This document shows, piece by piece, positions 1 through 8,395 of a DNA stretch of 64,000 nucleotides; position 1 is the first letter of the stretch; every line of letters begins with the position of its first letter. Under the pieces are notes generated by a model that did not search any database, had not been told where the DNA came from, and saw only the letters and a list, made by a program, of their open reading frames with translations. Both the position numbers and the translations under genes were made by a program. Origin of the DNA: Actinorhabdospora filicis (GTDB lineage Bacteria; Actinomycetota; Actinomycetes; Mycobacteriales; Micromonosporaceae); contig NZ_BSTX01000004.1 in assembly GCF_030269765.1 (NCBI RefSeq), forward strand, positions 504,990 through 568,989, read 5' to 3'.

Positions 1-591
1 CGTGGTCAGGGTGCGCGCGGTGTAGCGGCGCATGCCCGTCTCGCGCAGGTAGTAGCGGCGCTCCTGCGGCGTCAGCGTCGCCAGCAGCGCCTTCCCGACG
101 GCGGTGGCGTGCGCCCCGTCGTCGAAGCCGATGATGAGGTCCTCGGTGTGCGGCGACAGCCGCGCCTCCTGGACCTCGGTGATCGCCACCCGGCCGTCCA
201 CGAACCGCGCCACATAATGGCTGTAGCCCGAATCGGCCGCCTGCCGGCGCAGCGTCTCGGTGACGCCGACCGGGCCGCGCATCGTCTGCGACATGTCCCG
301 GTAGCGGTCGGAGACCTCCAGGCCCACCGTGAACAGCCCGTGCTGGCCCTTGATCAGGTACTTCTCGTACACGAGCGTGCGCACCAGGTGGTACGTCGTG
401 GTCTGCGCCAGCTGCACCCGGCGTGCGATCTGCTTGATCGTCAGCCCGTTCCGCGAGGAACCGACGACTTCGAGAATGCGGAGTGCCCGCGACACGCTCT
501 GAATGAAATCGGAGGGTTTCCCCTCGTTTCGAGCCGTCAGCCCCCCAGTCACGTCACCCACCTCATGACTCCGTGGTCCGCTCTTCACCAT
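1..591 (-). CDS. IclR-family transcriptional regulator, C-terminus cut by window edge
   Basis: Read leftwards, this gives an N-terminal winged helix (about residues 30-90: FIQSVSRALRILEVVG, then LTIKQIARRVQLAQTTTYHLVRTL) and the beginning of an IclR effector-binding domain (ADSGYSHYVARFVDGRVAI, then AHATAVGKALLATL). The reading frame runs off the left edge, so the end of the effector domain is missing. The ATG at 591 is the longest start. A GTG at 561 has a better ribosome site (GGAG seven bases upstream) and still leaves the whole HTH, so the true start may be there. IclR proteins bind DNA as dimers or tetramers and sense small metabolites. The ligand cannot be told here. Inverted repeats just upstream are candidate operators. 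Confidence 0.85.
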   Translation of the reverse strand, partial: MVKSGPRSHEVGDVTGGLTARNEGKPSDFIQSVSRALRILEVVGSSRNGLTIKQIARRVQLAQTTTYHLVRTLVYEKYLIKGQHGLFTVGLEVSDRYRDMSQTMRGPVGVTETLRRQAADSGYSHYVARFVDGRVAITEVQEARLSPHTEDLIIGFDDGAHATAVGKALLATLTPQERRYYLRETGMRRYTARTLTT

Positions 592-611
592 ATGAAGAAT
601 CACGCCTTGCG

Positions 612-686
612 GAAACTACCAGTTGCAGGCAGTTTCGAAGGTATCCGTCGTAGTGTCCGGAAGCAATAGTCAATACGACGGATACC
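612..686. promoter_or_regulatory. inverted repeats upstream of the IclR gene, candidate operator
   Basis: A perfect 13-bp inverted repeat, GGTATCCGTCGTA at 640-652 and TACGACGGATACC at 674-686, has a 21-bp spacer. A smaller one, GAAACT at 612-617 and AGTTTC at 631-636, lies closer to the start codon. Both sit in the gap between the IclR start (591) and the terminator at about 720-758. Position and symmetry suggest autoregulation by the IclR protein. That link is inference. Confidence 0.45.
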
Positions 687-719
687 TGGCCGGTTGCGTC
701 CCCCACCCCGTGGCCGTCC

Positions 720-758
720 AAAAAGCGCCTCCACCGAGTGACGGTGCCGGGGAGGCGT
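720..758 (-). terminator. Rho-independent terminator of the TPR gene
   Basis: On the minus strand an interrupted stem (CGCCTCC at 752-758 pairing with GGAGGCG at 727-733, with a second short CACCG/CGGTG pairing inside) is followed by a run of T (AAAAA at 721-725 on the plus strand). It lies about 90 bp after the stop of the TPR gene at 847. Confidence 0.65.
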
Positions 759-846
759 CCTGCGTGGCTAACCCGCACCCCACCGGCGGGAAGCCACAGC
801 CGCCGCGGCGGCGAGGCACACCCCACCAAGTGCCCGCCGTCGCGGC

Positions 847-1779
847 TCACCCGTTCGTATCGGTTAACCCCCTCACCAGAACCGGGAGATCGCGGACGCG
901 CTCGGCCAGCCGGGGCGTGCGTCCCGTGCGCACCAGCGCCGCCAGCCTCGCCCGCGCCGTGGACCGCAGCCGCGCCGGTTCGTGGGCGTCCAGGACCTCG
1001 TGCGCGTAGAGCTCGGCGGCGTCCCAGCGCCCGGCCGCCGCGTGCGCCCGCGCCACCGTCAGCCGCGCCGCCGCCCATGCCGGGCGCCTGCGCGCCACCA
1101 GGCCCGCCGAGGCCTCGGCGTGCTCCAGGGCCTCGTCCGGCCGCGCCAGGTCCAGATAGGACTCCGCCAGGTGCAGCAGCAGCGCGGCCCGGTCGAAACC
1201 GAAACGGCCGGGCGTGTCGGCCTCGAACAGCTTCTCGGCGTCGTCGCGGGCCTCCTCGGCGGCCACCGTGTCGCGCAGCGCGGCGGCGGCGCGCATCCGC
1301 GCCCACGCCGCCATCGCCGAGCGCTGATGCGCGCCCGGCGCGGTGTCGAAGGCCGCCACCGCCAGCGACCGCGCGTCGTAGAAGTCGCCCCGGTCGCGCG
1401 CGACCATCGCCGCCGCCCCGAAGGTCCAGGAGATGAGCCGAGAATCGCCGGTCACGTCGGCCAGGTGCCGCGCATCCGACAGATGCGCGCCCGCCGCCTG
1501 CGGATCCCCGAGATGGTGGGCGAGGTTGCCCAGCAGCGCGCTGCCCCAGCCGCGCGCATTGTGCAGCCGCCGGGCCGTGACCGCGTCCAGCGGGCGCTCC
1601 AGGGCGTCCGTGGCGGCCTTCCTGGTGGCCCGTACGGCCCGGTAGAGGGCCGCGGGAGGGTGCGCGGAGTAGGACAGGGAGAAGGACCGCACCGCCGCGT
1701 CCACGACGTCACAGGCGGCACGGACGTTGCCGCGCAGCGCGAGGCGCACGGAGTCGGCGACCGCGTCGAGAGCGTCCAT
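847..1779 (-). CDS. TPR-repeat protein
   Basis: A 310-aa, Ala-rich all-helical protein with tandem tetratricopeptide-like units, for example WGSALLGNLAHHLGDPQAAG, LISWTFGAAAMVARDRGDF, and RWDAAELYAHEVLDAHEP near residue 260. It resembles the C-terminal TPR half of actinobacterial XRE/TPR regulators, but no helix-turn-helix precedes it, so it is either a stand-alone adaptor or a derived form that lost its DNA-binding part. Its ATG at 1779 has no clear ribosome site. It is divergent from the membrane protein at 1912 and ends before a clear terminator. Function unknown. Confidence 0.7.
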   Translation of the reverse strand: MDALDAVADSVRLALRGNVRAACDVVDAAVRSFSLSYSAHPPAALYRAVRATRKAATDALERPLDAVTARRLHNARGWGSALLGNLAHHLGDPQAAGAHLSDARHLADVTGDSRLISWTFGAAAMVARDRGDFYDARSLAVAAFDTAPGAHQRSAMAAWARMRAAAALRDTVAAEEARDDAEKLFEADTPGRFGFDRAALLLHLAESYLDLARPDEALEHAEASAGLVARRRPAWAAARLTVARAHAAAGRWDAAELYAHEVLDAHEPARLRSTARARLAALVRTGRTPRLAERVRDLPVLVRGLTDTNG

Positions 1780-1911
1780 GAAGGTGATGCTGGTGGCTGG
1801 AGTGATTCGGGGCAGTCACCGGGACGACAGTCGCGCCTGATGTGGCTTCGGCGCGGAGTCGATACCGGAGCGTGATCGACGCTCCGCCACCGCGGAGGTA
1901 CGGTCCCGCGC

Positions 1912-3336
1912 ATGACCGGTCGCGCCCGCGTGCTCCTCATCGGACTCGCGCTCCTCATCGCCTCGGGCGGATTACTGCTCGTCGCCCTCAACTCCGCCTC
2001 CAGCGCCCCCTCCGCTCGCTACGAGGGCCCGCCCTACTGCGACGGCGAGGAGATGCGCCCGGGCGACCTCTGCCTGCGCTACCCCGGCGACTCCCGCACC
2101 TACGAGGAGGAGATCGCCCACGGCGAGGCCCAAGCCGTCCCCTCGGCCTGGCAGGGCGTGGAGTTCTCCGGCGGCCTCGCCGCCCTCCTGCTGATCGCCG
2201 GAGCCCCCACCTTCACCCGCGGCCTGCGCCTGCGCGGCGGCGCGGCCGCCGTCACGGCTGGCGTCCTGGTGGCCGCACCACTGGCCGGGGCCGCCTTCCT
2301 GCTGGCCGGACGCCAGGACGCGGCGAGCGCCGCCACGAGCGAACCGGTGAGCCAGTTCCCGTGGTTCGGCGGGCACAGCACCATGATCGTCACCCTCATC
2401 GCCGCCGGGCTCGGCGCCATCGTGGCCGCCACCGTCGCGGGCACCGACCTGGACAAGGCGCCCGCTGCCTCACCCGATCCCGCCGCCTCACCCGACCGTG
2501 CCGCCTCACCCGATCCGGCGGCCCAGCGCGCCCCCTCCGCCCGCGCCCTCGCCCAGAAGGCCTTCGAGGAGGGCACGACCGCCGACCCCTGGGCGCCCTG
2601 GCGGGTGGCCGCCGAACGGATCGGCGCCATCGGCGTGCTCGCCTGGATCGCCGGTGTCGTGTTCCTGACCGGCGCCCTGGCGGTGTCCGTACTGTCCATG
2701 ATGGACAAAGTGCCCGCCGACGGGCTCATGGCGATCGCGCCCGGAGCCCTGAGCCTGGCCGGCGCGGTCGCCGCGTCGGTCCAGTGGCGGCGCACGGCGT
2801 CCTGGCACGGGATCCGCTACGGCCTCCCCGCGCTACTGGCCGCAGCCGTCGCGGTGCTCGCCCTCGTCCACCCCGGGCCCATCGGCTGGCCCGAGCTGAT
2901 CGACACGGCCGCCCCGGCCGCCGCCGCGCTCACCTTCACCCGCCTCGCGGGCGCGGCCCTGCCCCGTCCGGCCCTGTCCGGACGCCTCGTGTTCACCACC
3001 CTGTCGCTGGCCTCGATCGCCGTCGCGGTCGACCTCGCCGTCCGCGACACCAGCGTCCTGCCCGCGCTCGCGGGGGTGGAGCTGGCGCTGCTGGTGAACG
3101 CCTGGTTCACCGCCGACACCGCCACCAAGTGCGAACGCGAACTCGGCCGCGTGCCGGGATCGATCGGCCGAGTGGCGACCGTGCTGGCGCTGGCGGCGGG
3201 CATCGCGCTGCTGCTGTCCGCCGGTCCCGGCTGGCTCGGCTGGACCATGATCGTCCTGTTCGGACTGTCGGGACTGGTGGCGCTGATCCGGGTGTTCGCA
3301 CCACCGAAGCGGGTGCGGGTGGAGGCGACGGCCTAG
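1912..3336 (+). CDS. multi-pass membrane protein of unknown function
   Basis: A 474-aa protein with an N-terminal hydrophobic segment (residues about 5-28), a short extracytoplasmic stretch with two Cys (YCDGEEMRPGDLC), and about nine further membrane segments. A cytoplasmic linker around residues 180-210 is an Ala-Ser-Pro-Asp repeat (AASPDPAASPDRAASPD), probably disordered. GAGG upstream supports the ATG at 1912. I recognise no family. The gene stands alone between a divergent TPR gene and a hydrolase gene. Confidence 0.7.
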   Translation: MTGRARVLLIGLALLIASGGLLLVALNSASSAPSARYEGPPYCDGEEMRPGDLCLRYPGDSRTYEEEIAHGEAQAVPSAWQGVEFSGGLAALLLIAGAPTFTRGLRLRGGAAAVTAGVLVAAPLAGAAFLLAGRQDAASAATSEPVSQFPWFGGHSTMIVTLIAAGLGAIVAATVAGTDLDKAPAASPDPAASPDRAASPDPAAQRAPSARALAQKAFEEGTTADPWAPWRVAAERIGAIGVLAWIAGVVFLTGALAVSVLSMMDKVPADGLMAIAPGALSLAGAVAASVQWRRTASWHGIRYGLPALLAAAVAVLALVHPGPIGWPELIDTAAPAAAALTFTRLAGAALPRPALSGRLVFTTLSLASIAVAVDLAVRDTSVLPALAGVELALLVNAWFTADTATKCERELGRVPGSIGRVATVLALAAGIALLLSAGPGWLGWTMIVLFGLSGLVALIRVFAPPKRVRVEATA

Positions 3337-3386
3337 CGGGCCATGCGCGAGAGTGACTCGCTTCACCGTGTGACAGCATCTCCGGC

Positions 3387-4232
3387 ATGCGAACCGAGCT
3401 CATTCCCGTCGGCGACGTCGAACTCCACGTGGTGCGGCTCGGTGTTCCGCGCGACGGTGTTCCGCCGGTCGTCGTGCTGCACGGCGGGCCCAGCTGGGAC
3501 CACTCGTATCTGCTGCCGGGGCTGGTGCCGCTGGCCGCGCATCGCGAGGTCATCGTCTACGACCTGCGCGGATGCGGGCGCAGCTCAAGGGATCTGCCGA
3601 TCGAGGCCTATCAGCCGCAGGCCATTGTGGACGACACGCGGGGGCTGATCGAGAAGCTCGGCTTCGAGCGGGTCGACCTGCTCGGCTTCTCCACCGGCGG
3701 GCAGGTCGCGCAGCTGTTCGTGGAGGCGCACCCGGGCCTCGTCCGGCGGCTGGTGCTGGCGTCCACGACCGCCTACGGCGATGTCGGCGAGCACCTGGCC
3801 GGCTGGCCGGAGTACCAGCGCCGGGCCGCCGAGGCCGAGCCGGTGCCGGACTTCCTGGAGCCTCTCCAGTGGACGGTGCGGCACGCCCGGTCCGGTGCCA
3901 CCACGGCGATCTGGAACCTGGACCGGCTGGGAGAGTACCGGCGGCTGCTGGACGCCATCGTGTTCAGCGGGGACTGGCTGGCGCCCTGGCGCGAGGGGCG
4001 GCTAGGCCCGTGGCGTCCGGCGGACCCGGCGAAGGTCCTGCGGGAGTGGGGCGGTCCGCTGCTGATCCTGCACGGCGAGCAGGACATGGGCTTCCCGCTG
4101 CCGGTGGCCGAGCGGCTGCACGAGGAGGTGCCGGGCAGCGTCCTGGCCGTCGTCCCCGCGGCGGGGCACATGGCGCACTTCGAGAACCCGGCGCTGTGGG
4201 CGGGCAACGTCACGCTGTTCCTGGACAAGTAG
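3387..4232 (+). CDS. alpha/beta hydrolase, prolyl iminopeptidase-like
   Basis: A 281-aa protein with a full alpha/beta hydrolase signature: the oxyanion motif HGGP near residue 32 (VVLHGGPSWDHSYLLPGL), the nucleophile elbow GFSTGG with Ser102, acid Asp233 in HGEQDMGF, and His261 in AAGHMAHFENP. HGGP near the N-terminus is typical of proline iminopeptidases and their relatives, which split N-terminal proline peptides or related amides and esters. The substrate is not determined here. The gene is monocistronic and convergent with the holin-like gene, with a GC hairpin between them. No strong ribosome site precedes the ATG. Confidence 0.85.
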   Translation: MRTELIPVGDVELHVVRLGVPRDGVPPVVVLHGGPSWDHSYLLPGLVPLAAHREVIVYDLRGCGRSSRDLPIEAYQPQAIVDDTRGLIEKLGFERVDLLGFSTGGQVAQLFVEAHPGLVRRLVLASTTAYGDVGEHLAGWPEYQRRAAEAEPVPDFLEPLQWTVRHARSGATTAIWNLDRLGEYRRLLDAIVFSGDWLAPWREGRLGPWRPADPAKVLREWGGPLLILHGEQDMGFPLPVAERLHEEVPGSVLAVVPAAGHMAHFENPALWAGNVTLFLDK

Positions 4233-4243
4233 GCGGAGCGTGA

Positions 4244-4267
4244 GGGCGTGCCCTGGCGGGCACGCCC
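4244..4267. terminator. GC-rich hairpin between convergent genes
   Basis: GGGCGTGC at 4244-4251 pairs with GCACGCCC at 4260-4267, with an 8-base loop. No T tract follows on either strand. Its place between two convergent stop codons (4232 and 4275) suggests a two-way terminator. Confidence 0.5.
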
Positions 4268-4274
4268 GCCGGGG

Positions 4275-4682
4275 TCAGCGGCGACCCTTCTTCTTCTTGG
4301 AGTCGGGGATGATCAGGTTGAGGCCCCAGTTGACGAGGGCGACGATGAGCGCGCCCCACAGGGCCGCCCAGAAGCCCTTGACGTCGAAGGCCAGCTCCAG
4401 CTGGTCGGCGATCCAGCCGGTCAGCAGGAACAGCAGCGCGTTCACCACCAGGGCTATCAGCCCCAGGGTCGCCACGTAGAACATGCAGCCGACGGTCTTC
4501 ACGATCGGCTTGATGACCGCGTTGACCAGGCCGAAGATGATCGCGACGCCCAGGAGCGTGGCGATCTTCTTCACCGTGGTCGTGTCGCCGAGGGTGATGC
4601 CCTCCACGAGCAGCGTGGCCACCCAGATCGAGGCCGCCGTGGCGGCGATCTTCAGGATGAGTACGAGGAGTTTCTTCAGCAC
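4275..4682 (-). CDS. phage holin family (four-TM) membrane protein
   Basis: A 135-aa protein with four hydrophobic segments and a Lys/Arg-rich tail (SKKKKGRR). Length, the internal LVNAVIKPIVK segment and the closing GALIVALVNWGLNLIIP match the actinobacterial and cyanobacterial 'holin superfamily IV' (PF04020) proteins. Despite the name, these are usually chromosomal genes with no phage around them, as here, and their job in the inner membrane is not settled. The start is a GTG at 4682 with a weak ribosome site. No lysin or other phage gene is nearby. Confidence 0.8.
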   Translation of the reverse strand: MLKKLLVLILKIAATAASIWVATLLVEGITLGDTTTVKKIATLLGVAIIFGLVNAVIKPIVKTVGCMFYVATLGLIALVVNALLFLLTGWIADQLELAFDVKGFWAALWGALIVALVNWGLNLIIPDSKKKKGRR

Positions 4683-4768
4683 GCGGCCATCGTGCCAGCA
4701 GTGAGTAACATTCGGGATCCCCGATTCGTGACGTTCCCCGGGTTGCGGGCGAGGCCTACTCTCGGATC

Positions 4769-5107
4769 ATGACCCAGCCGCAGCCCGACACCACGGCCGA
4801 CCCGGTGAAGCTCGCGCAGCTGTCCCAGGACCTCGTGGTCATCTCCGGGGACGTGCGCGACGGCATCAAGGCGGCGCGCGAACCGGCGCTGGTCGACCAG
4901 TCCGCGTGGGGCAACTCGCAGGGCTCCACCGACCTGTCGGCGGCCTACCACGAGGCCTTCGAGAAGGGCGGTCTCGCCGTCGACGACCTCGCCGAGGTCC
5001 TGGAGGGCGACGTCGACCGGACCTTGCTGATGGCCTTCTCCTACCAGCAGACCGACGAGGACAACGCCGCGAAGGTCCGCCTGCCCAACAACAAGCCGAT
5101 TCCCTAA
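4769..5107 (+). CDS. WXG100-like small protein, probable partner of the downstream toxin
   Basis: A 112-aa acidic helical protein with no signal peptide. It has a helix, a turn containing Trp-Gly-Asn (DQSAWGNSQGSTDLSAAYHEAF) and a second helix, the general plan of WXG100/ESAT-6-like proteins, though the canonical W-x-G is not exact. It lies 23 bp before the WXG100-RTX-peptidase gene and is presumably co-transcribed. In ESX (type VII) loci such small proteins pair with the N-terminal domain of a large secreted substrate, so a chaperone or co-secretion role is inferred from context. Without that neighbour it would be called hypothetical. Confidence 0.6.
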   Translation: MTQPQPDTTADPVKLAQLSQDLVVISGDVRDGIKAAREPALVDQSAWGNSQGSTDLSAAYHEAFEKGGLAVDDLAEVLEGDVDRTLLMAFSYQQTDEDNAAKVRLPNNKPIP

Positions 5108-5130
5108 CCCTCCACAAGGGAGCCACCGTC

Positions 5131-7269
5131 ATGGCCGAGCCCGAGATCAACGTCGACCGCCTGTGGTGGCGGCTCAAGGCCGACCCCGCCAAGATCACCG
5201 CCTCGGCGGCGGCCTGGCGCAAGCTCGGCACGGCCGTGGAGAAGGCCGGGGACGACTTCAACGGCAAGGCCAAGGTCGTCTACGACGCCGGCTGGGAGGG
5301 CGCCGGGCGGCAGGGCTTCGAGGGCTACCAGCGCAAGATGAGCAAGGAGCTGGTGGACCTCAAGGGCAAGGCGGACAACGTCGCCACCGCGCTGGACAAC
5401 ATCGCCGGGGCCATCACCGCCAAGCAGGGCCTGCTGACCAACGCCGAGCAGGCCATCACCGGCGCGGTGCCGTGCGTGGTCGGCGGGACGAAGATCAACT
5501 TCAAGCCGCAGGACCCCAAGCAGTCCCAGCAGGTCCTGGACGCGGTCACCACCGCCAAGGGCATCCGCACCGACCTCGACAAGCAGCTGGGCGCCGAGGC
5601 GGGCAAGCTGCGCACCGCCGCGTCCGACTTCGCCACGGTCAGCTCCAACTGGTTCTCCGCGATCAACGGGTCCACGCCCTACGGGCTGCCGCCGGAGGCC
5701 ACGCGCGTCCCGAGGTACATCACGCTCCCCGACGGGCGCGTCGTGGTGAACACCGGCACCGGCGACGACAAGGTGAAGGTCTACACCGACCCGCAGGGCA
5801 ACACCGTCGTCGAGGTCAACGGCGTCAAGACCACCTACCCGCCCGGCACCGACATCACCGTGCGCGGCGGGGCCGGTGACGACGACATCTCGGTGGAGAC
5901 CACCGGCGCCAACGTCAACGTGAACGCCATCGGCGGCGACGGCAACGACAAGATCACCGGCGGCGGCGACGGCCGCCACACCTACCTCGGCGGCGCCGGG
6001 GACGACAAGATCGTCACCGGCAACGGCGGCGGCCGCGTGTCCGGCAACACCGGCAAGGACAACATCAAGGGCGGCAAGGGCGACGACAACATCTCCACCG
6101 GTTCCGGCGCCGACAACATCGAGGACGACGGCGGCAACAACTACGTCTCCTCCGGCGACGACGGTGACACCGTCAACGTGCACGGCTCGAACAAGATCTA
6201 CACCGGCGACGGCGACGACACCGTCCACGGCGGTGAGGGCGACGACGTGATCGCCTCCGGCCGTGGCGACGACCGCATGGAGGCCGGTCAGGGCAACGAC
6301 CGCGTCTACGGCGGCGACGGCAGGGACTACATCGACGGCGGACGCGGCGACGACCACCTCGAAGGCAACACCGGCGGCAGCGTCTACGACGCCGTCAAGG
6401 GCCGCAGCGTCGGCCAGGGCGACACCATCTACGGCGGCGACGGCAACGACGACATCATCGGCACCGACACCAACGACTACATCGACGGCGGCGACGGCAA
6501 CGACACCATGCGCGGCGGCGACGGCGACGACGTGCTGTCCGGCGGCAAGGGCGACGACACCATCGACGCCGGGAGCGCCCTGAACGCCGACGGCAAGGAC
6601 GTCATCTACAACGGGCACGGCCGCGACACCGTCACCGGCGACGCCTCCGACACCGACTACCGCCAGGGCGACGACAACGTCGACGGCGTCGGCAACCAGA
6701 AGGACGTCCAGCCCCTCGACGTGGACAAGATGATCCGCGACGGCGTCATCCAGATCAAGGGCTCCGACGAGTTCAAGGACCGCATCATCGCCGACCTGCA
6801 GACCTACGGGTCCTCGCCGACCGGCATCAAGATGCTGAACCTGTACAACGACAACATGACCGACTTCCTCAACGGCGACTCCTTCGTCATCAAGGAGACC
6901 CACGACGAGAACGGTTATGCCCGCAACAACGGCATCTTCAGCGACGACATCGAAATCGAGATCAACCCCAAGTTCCACAACGACGACGGGCCCGGCGGCT
7001 TCCCCGCCACCGTCCTCTACCACGAGATGGGGCACGGGGCGAGCCACCTGGAGGACGTCTACGACGACGACAAGATCGGCGTGGGCCCCGACGCCGACAT
7101 CCGCAAGTCCGAGCACCAGGCCACCGGCATCCCCAACAAGAACGGCAGCGTGTACAACCCCAAGGATCCCGGCAAGGACCTCGACATGGGGCTGGAGTAC
7201 ACCGAGAACGGCATCCGCCAGGAGATGGGGCTCGACCCGCGCGAGACGTACTCCTCGGACGGGCGGTAG
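5131..7269 (+). CDS. WXG100 / RTX-repeat / HExxH zinc metallopeptidase, probable type VII-secreted toxin
   Basis: A 712-aa protein. Residues 1-110 form a WXG100 domain with a true W-x-G (Trp55-Glu56-Gly57). Residues about 245-507 are glycine-aspartate nonapeptide repeats of the RTX/hemolysin calcium-binding type (GGDGNDxI, GGxGDDxI; about 15 units). Residues about 540-712 hold a zincin core HEMGH at 631-635 and a C-terminal ENGIRQEMGLDPRETY, which resembles the tail of peptidase family M91 (NleD-like effectors). The ATG at 5131 has AAGGGAG nine bases upstream. An in-frame upstream extension to 4906 overlaps the previous gene and is rejected. The likely role is export through an ESX system and proteolytic attack outside the cell, with Ca2+ folding the repeats after export. 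The following gene is a likely immunity gene. Confidence 0.8.
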   Translation: MAEPEINVDRLWWRLKADPAKITASAAAWRKLGTAVEKAGDDFNGKAKVVYDAGWEGAGRQGFEGYQRKMSKELVDLKGKADNVATALDNIAGAITAKQGLLTNAEQAITGAVPCVVGGTKINFKPQDPKQSQQVLDAVTTAKGIRTDLDKQLGAEAGKLRTAASDFATVSSNWFSAINGSTPYGLPPEATRVPRYITLPDGRVVVNTGTGDDKVKVYTDPQGNTVVEVNGVKTTYPPGTDITVRGGAGDDDISVETTGANVNVNAIGGDGNDKITGGGDGRHTYLGGAGDDKIVTGNGGGRVSGNTGKDNIKGGKGDDNISTGSGADNIEDDGGNNYVSSGDDGDTVNVHGSNKIYTGDGDDTVHGGEGDDVIASGRGDDRMEAGQGNDRVYGGDGRDYIDGGRGDDHLEGNTGGSVYDAVKGRSVGQGDTIYGGDGNDDIIGTDTNDYIDGGDGNDTMRGGDGDDVLSGGKGDDTIDAGSALNADGKDVIYNGHGRDTVTGDASDTDYRQGDDNVDGVGNQKDVQPLDVDKMIRDGVIQIKGSDEFKDRIIADLQTYGSSPTGIKMLNLYNDNMTDFLNGDSFVIKETHDENGYARNNGIFSDDIEIEINPKFHNDDGPGGFPATVLYHEMGHGASHLEDVYDDDKIGVGPDADIRKSEHQATGIPNKNGSVYNPKDPGKDLDMGLEYTENGIRQEMGLDPRETYSSDGR

Positions 7270-7272
7270 CGC

Positions 7273-7671
7273 TTGGAGCAGTACGTCTACTTCGACCTGA
7301 GCGGCCAGACGCTCACCGCGCTGCGGCTCGACGCGCTCATCGGCCTCCCCGCCGACGAGTGGCTCGTGCGCGGGGCCCGGCGGACCACGCCGGTCCCGGT
7401 CCCGCCGTGCCACTCGTGGCGGATCGTCTGCCGCGACCCGGATCTGCGCGTGGACGAACAGGCCGCGCGCGTCCTGGACCGCCTCCGGCCGTACCGCACC
7501 CGCATCGCCTCGCTGGTCGCCGACGGCGAGGTCACGGCCGCGCTGCGGATCGTCCGGCGCTTCGACGGGAATCCCGGTGCACGGCTCGGCTGGACGCTCG
7601 GGCGCGAAGCCCTGGACTTCCTCGCCGCGACCGGCGCCACCATCGACGTCGACGAGTACGGCTACGCCTGA
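7273..7671 (+). CDS. DUF4279-like protein, probable immunity to the upstream metallopeptidase
   Basis: A 132-aa protein starting at a TTG three bases after the toxin stop, so the two are translationally coupled. It opens with an edge-strand-like YVYFDLSGQTLTA, has a conserved-looking W in CHSWRIVC, and ends in LDFLAATGATIDVDEYGYA. That pattern recalls DUF4279 proteins, many of which lie directly behind toxin genes. No signal peptide or membrane segment is seen, as expected for a cytoplasmic immunity protein. The family call is moderate. The immunity role rests on gene order. Confidence 0.6.
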   Translation: MEQYVYFDLSGQTLTALRLDALIGLPADEWLVRGARRTTPVPVPPCHSWRIVCRDPDLRVDEQAARVLDRLRPYRTRIASLVADGEVTAALRIVRRFDGNPGARLGWTLGREALDFLAATGATIDVDEYGYA

Positions 7672-7961
7672 CCGAGGAGCCCCGCGACCTCACCGACGGC
7701 CCCCATCAGGGCCAGTACACCCGTCGCGATCGCCAGCCAGCGCACCCGTCCCAGCCACGCCACCGCCGTCATCGCCACCGCGCCCGCGGTGAAACCCCCT
7801 CCCAGCCACAGCGCGGCGGCCCGCTCCCGCGCGGCCTCGTCCGGATGCGGCGTCGTGAACAGCACCGCCACGTCCAGCCACCGCGAGGCCAGCACCGCCA
7901 CCCCCGCGACCCACACCAGGCCCACCCCGGCCACCGCGAGCCACGTCCACCGCCGGTTCAT
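7662..7961 (-). CDS. small membrane protein
   Basis: A 99-aa protein with three hydrophobic segments (about residues 5-25, 50-68 and 73-95). Its ATG at 7961 overlaps the stop of the upstream membrane-protein gene by ATGA, so the two form a coupled pair. Its 3' end overlaps the end of the convergent immunity gene by 10 bp. I recognise no family. Confidence 0.65.
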   Translation of the reverse strand: MNRRWTWLAVAGVGLVWVAGVAVLASRWLDVAVLFTTPHPDEAARERAAALWLGGGFTAGAVAMTAVAWLGRVRWLAIATGVLALMGAVGEVAGLLGQA

Positions 7962-8395
7962 CCCGTCCGCATTCCCCGCGAAGGCCCCGGCGAAACCCGA
8001 TGATGCGGCGTCGGGTTCGGCACCGGCCGGTCCGGCGCCAGATCGGCCGAGGCCACCGACAGCACCAGCAGCCCGCACAGCAACGCCACCACCGCGTACG
8101 TCAACGCCACGATCGGCAACCGCCCCGCCGCCGAAAGGAGGGCGATCACCAGCGGCCCGCCGACGGTGAACGCCCCCAGCCACACCGTCGCCCCGTCCAG
8201 GGCCCGCTCGGTCCCCGGATCGCGCTCCGCGTAGGGATAGGCGAAGTAGTTCCCCGCCACCGCCGCACCCAGCACGCACATCCCACCCAGCCACAAGACG
8301 GTCACCGCCGTCACCGCGGCCACGAACCGCGCCCGCCGCGCCTCGGTGGGATGCGGCGGGGACTCAACGGGGAGATCGAGATCAGCCAGCACCAC
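7958..8395 (-). CDS. membrane protein, first gene of a coupled pair
   Basis: A 145-aa protein with about three membrane segments (VTAVTVLWLGGMCVLGAAV, GAFTVGGPLVIALL, IVALTYAVVALLCGLLVLS) and a Pro-rich hydrophilic tail. It overlaps the following 99-aa membrane protein by four bases. No recognisable domain. Its promoter must lie in the repeat-rich non-coding stretch that starts at 8396. Confidence 0.65.
   Translation of the reverse strand: MVLADLDLPVESPPHPTEARRARFVAAVTAVTVLWLGGMCVLGAAVAGNYFAYPYAERDPGTERALDGATVWLGAFTVGGPLVIALLSAAGRLPIVALTYAVVALLCGLLVLSVASADLAPDRPVPNPTPHHRVSPGPSRGMRTG

Noticed and set aside
4275..4682. Part of a prophage, from the 'holin' family name.
   Set aside because: No lysin, tail, capsid or integrase gene is near. 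This family is usually chromosomal and unrelated to phage lysis.
5131..7269. Type I-secreted RTX toxin.
   Set aside because: There is no ABC/MFP/outer-membrane partner and the host is an actinomycete. The N-terminal WXG100 domain points to type VII export.
5104..7413. A 769-codon minus-strand frame opposite the RTX toxin gene.
   Set aside because: It is the mirror of GGC/GAC repeats and its translation is Val/Ala/Gly/Asp low complexity. The plus strand has recognisable domains and a good ribosome site.
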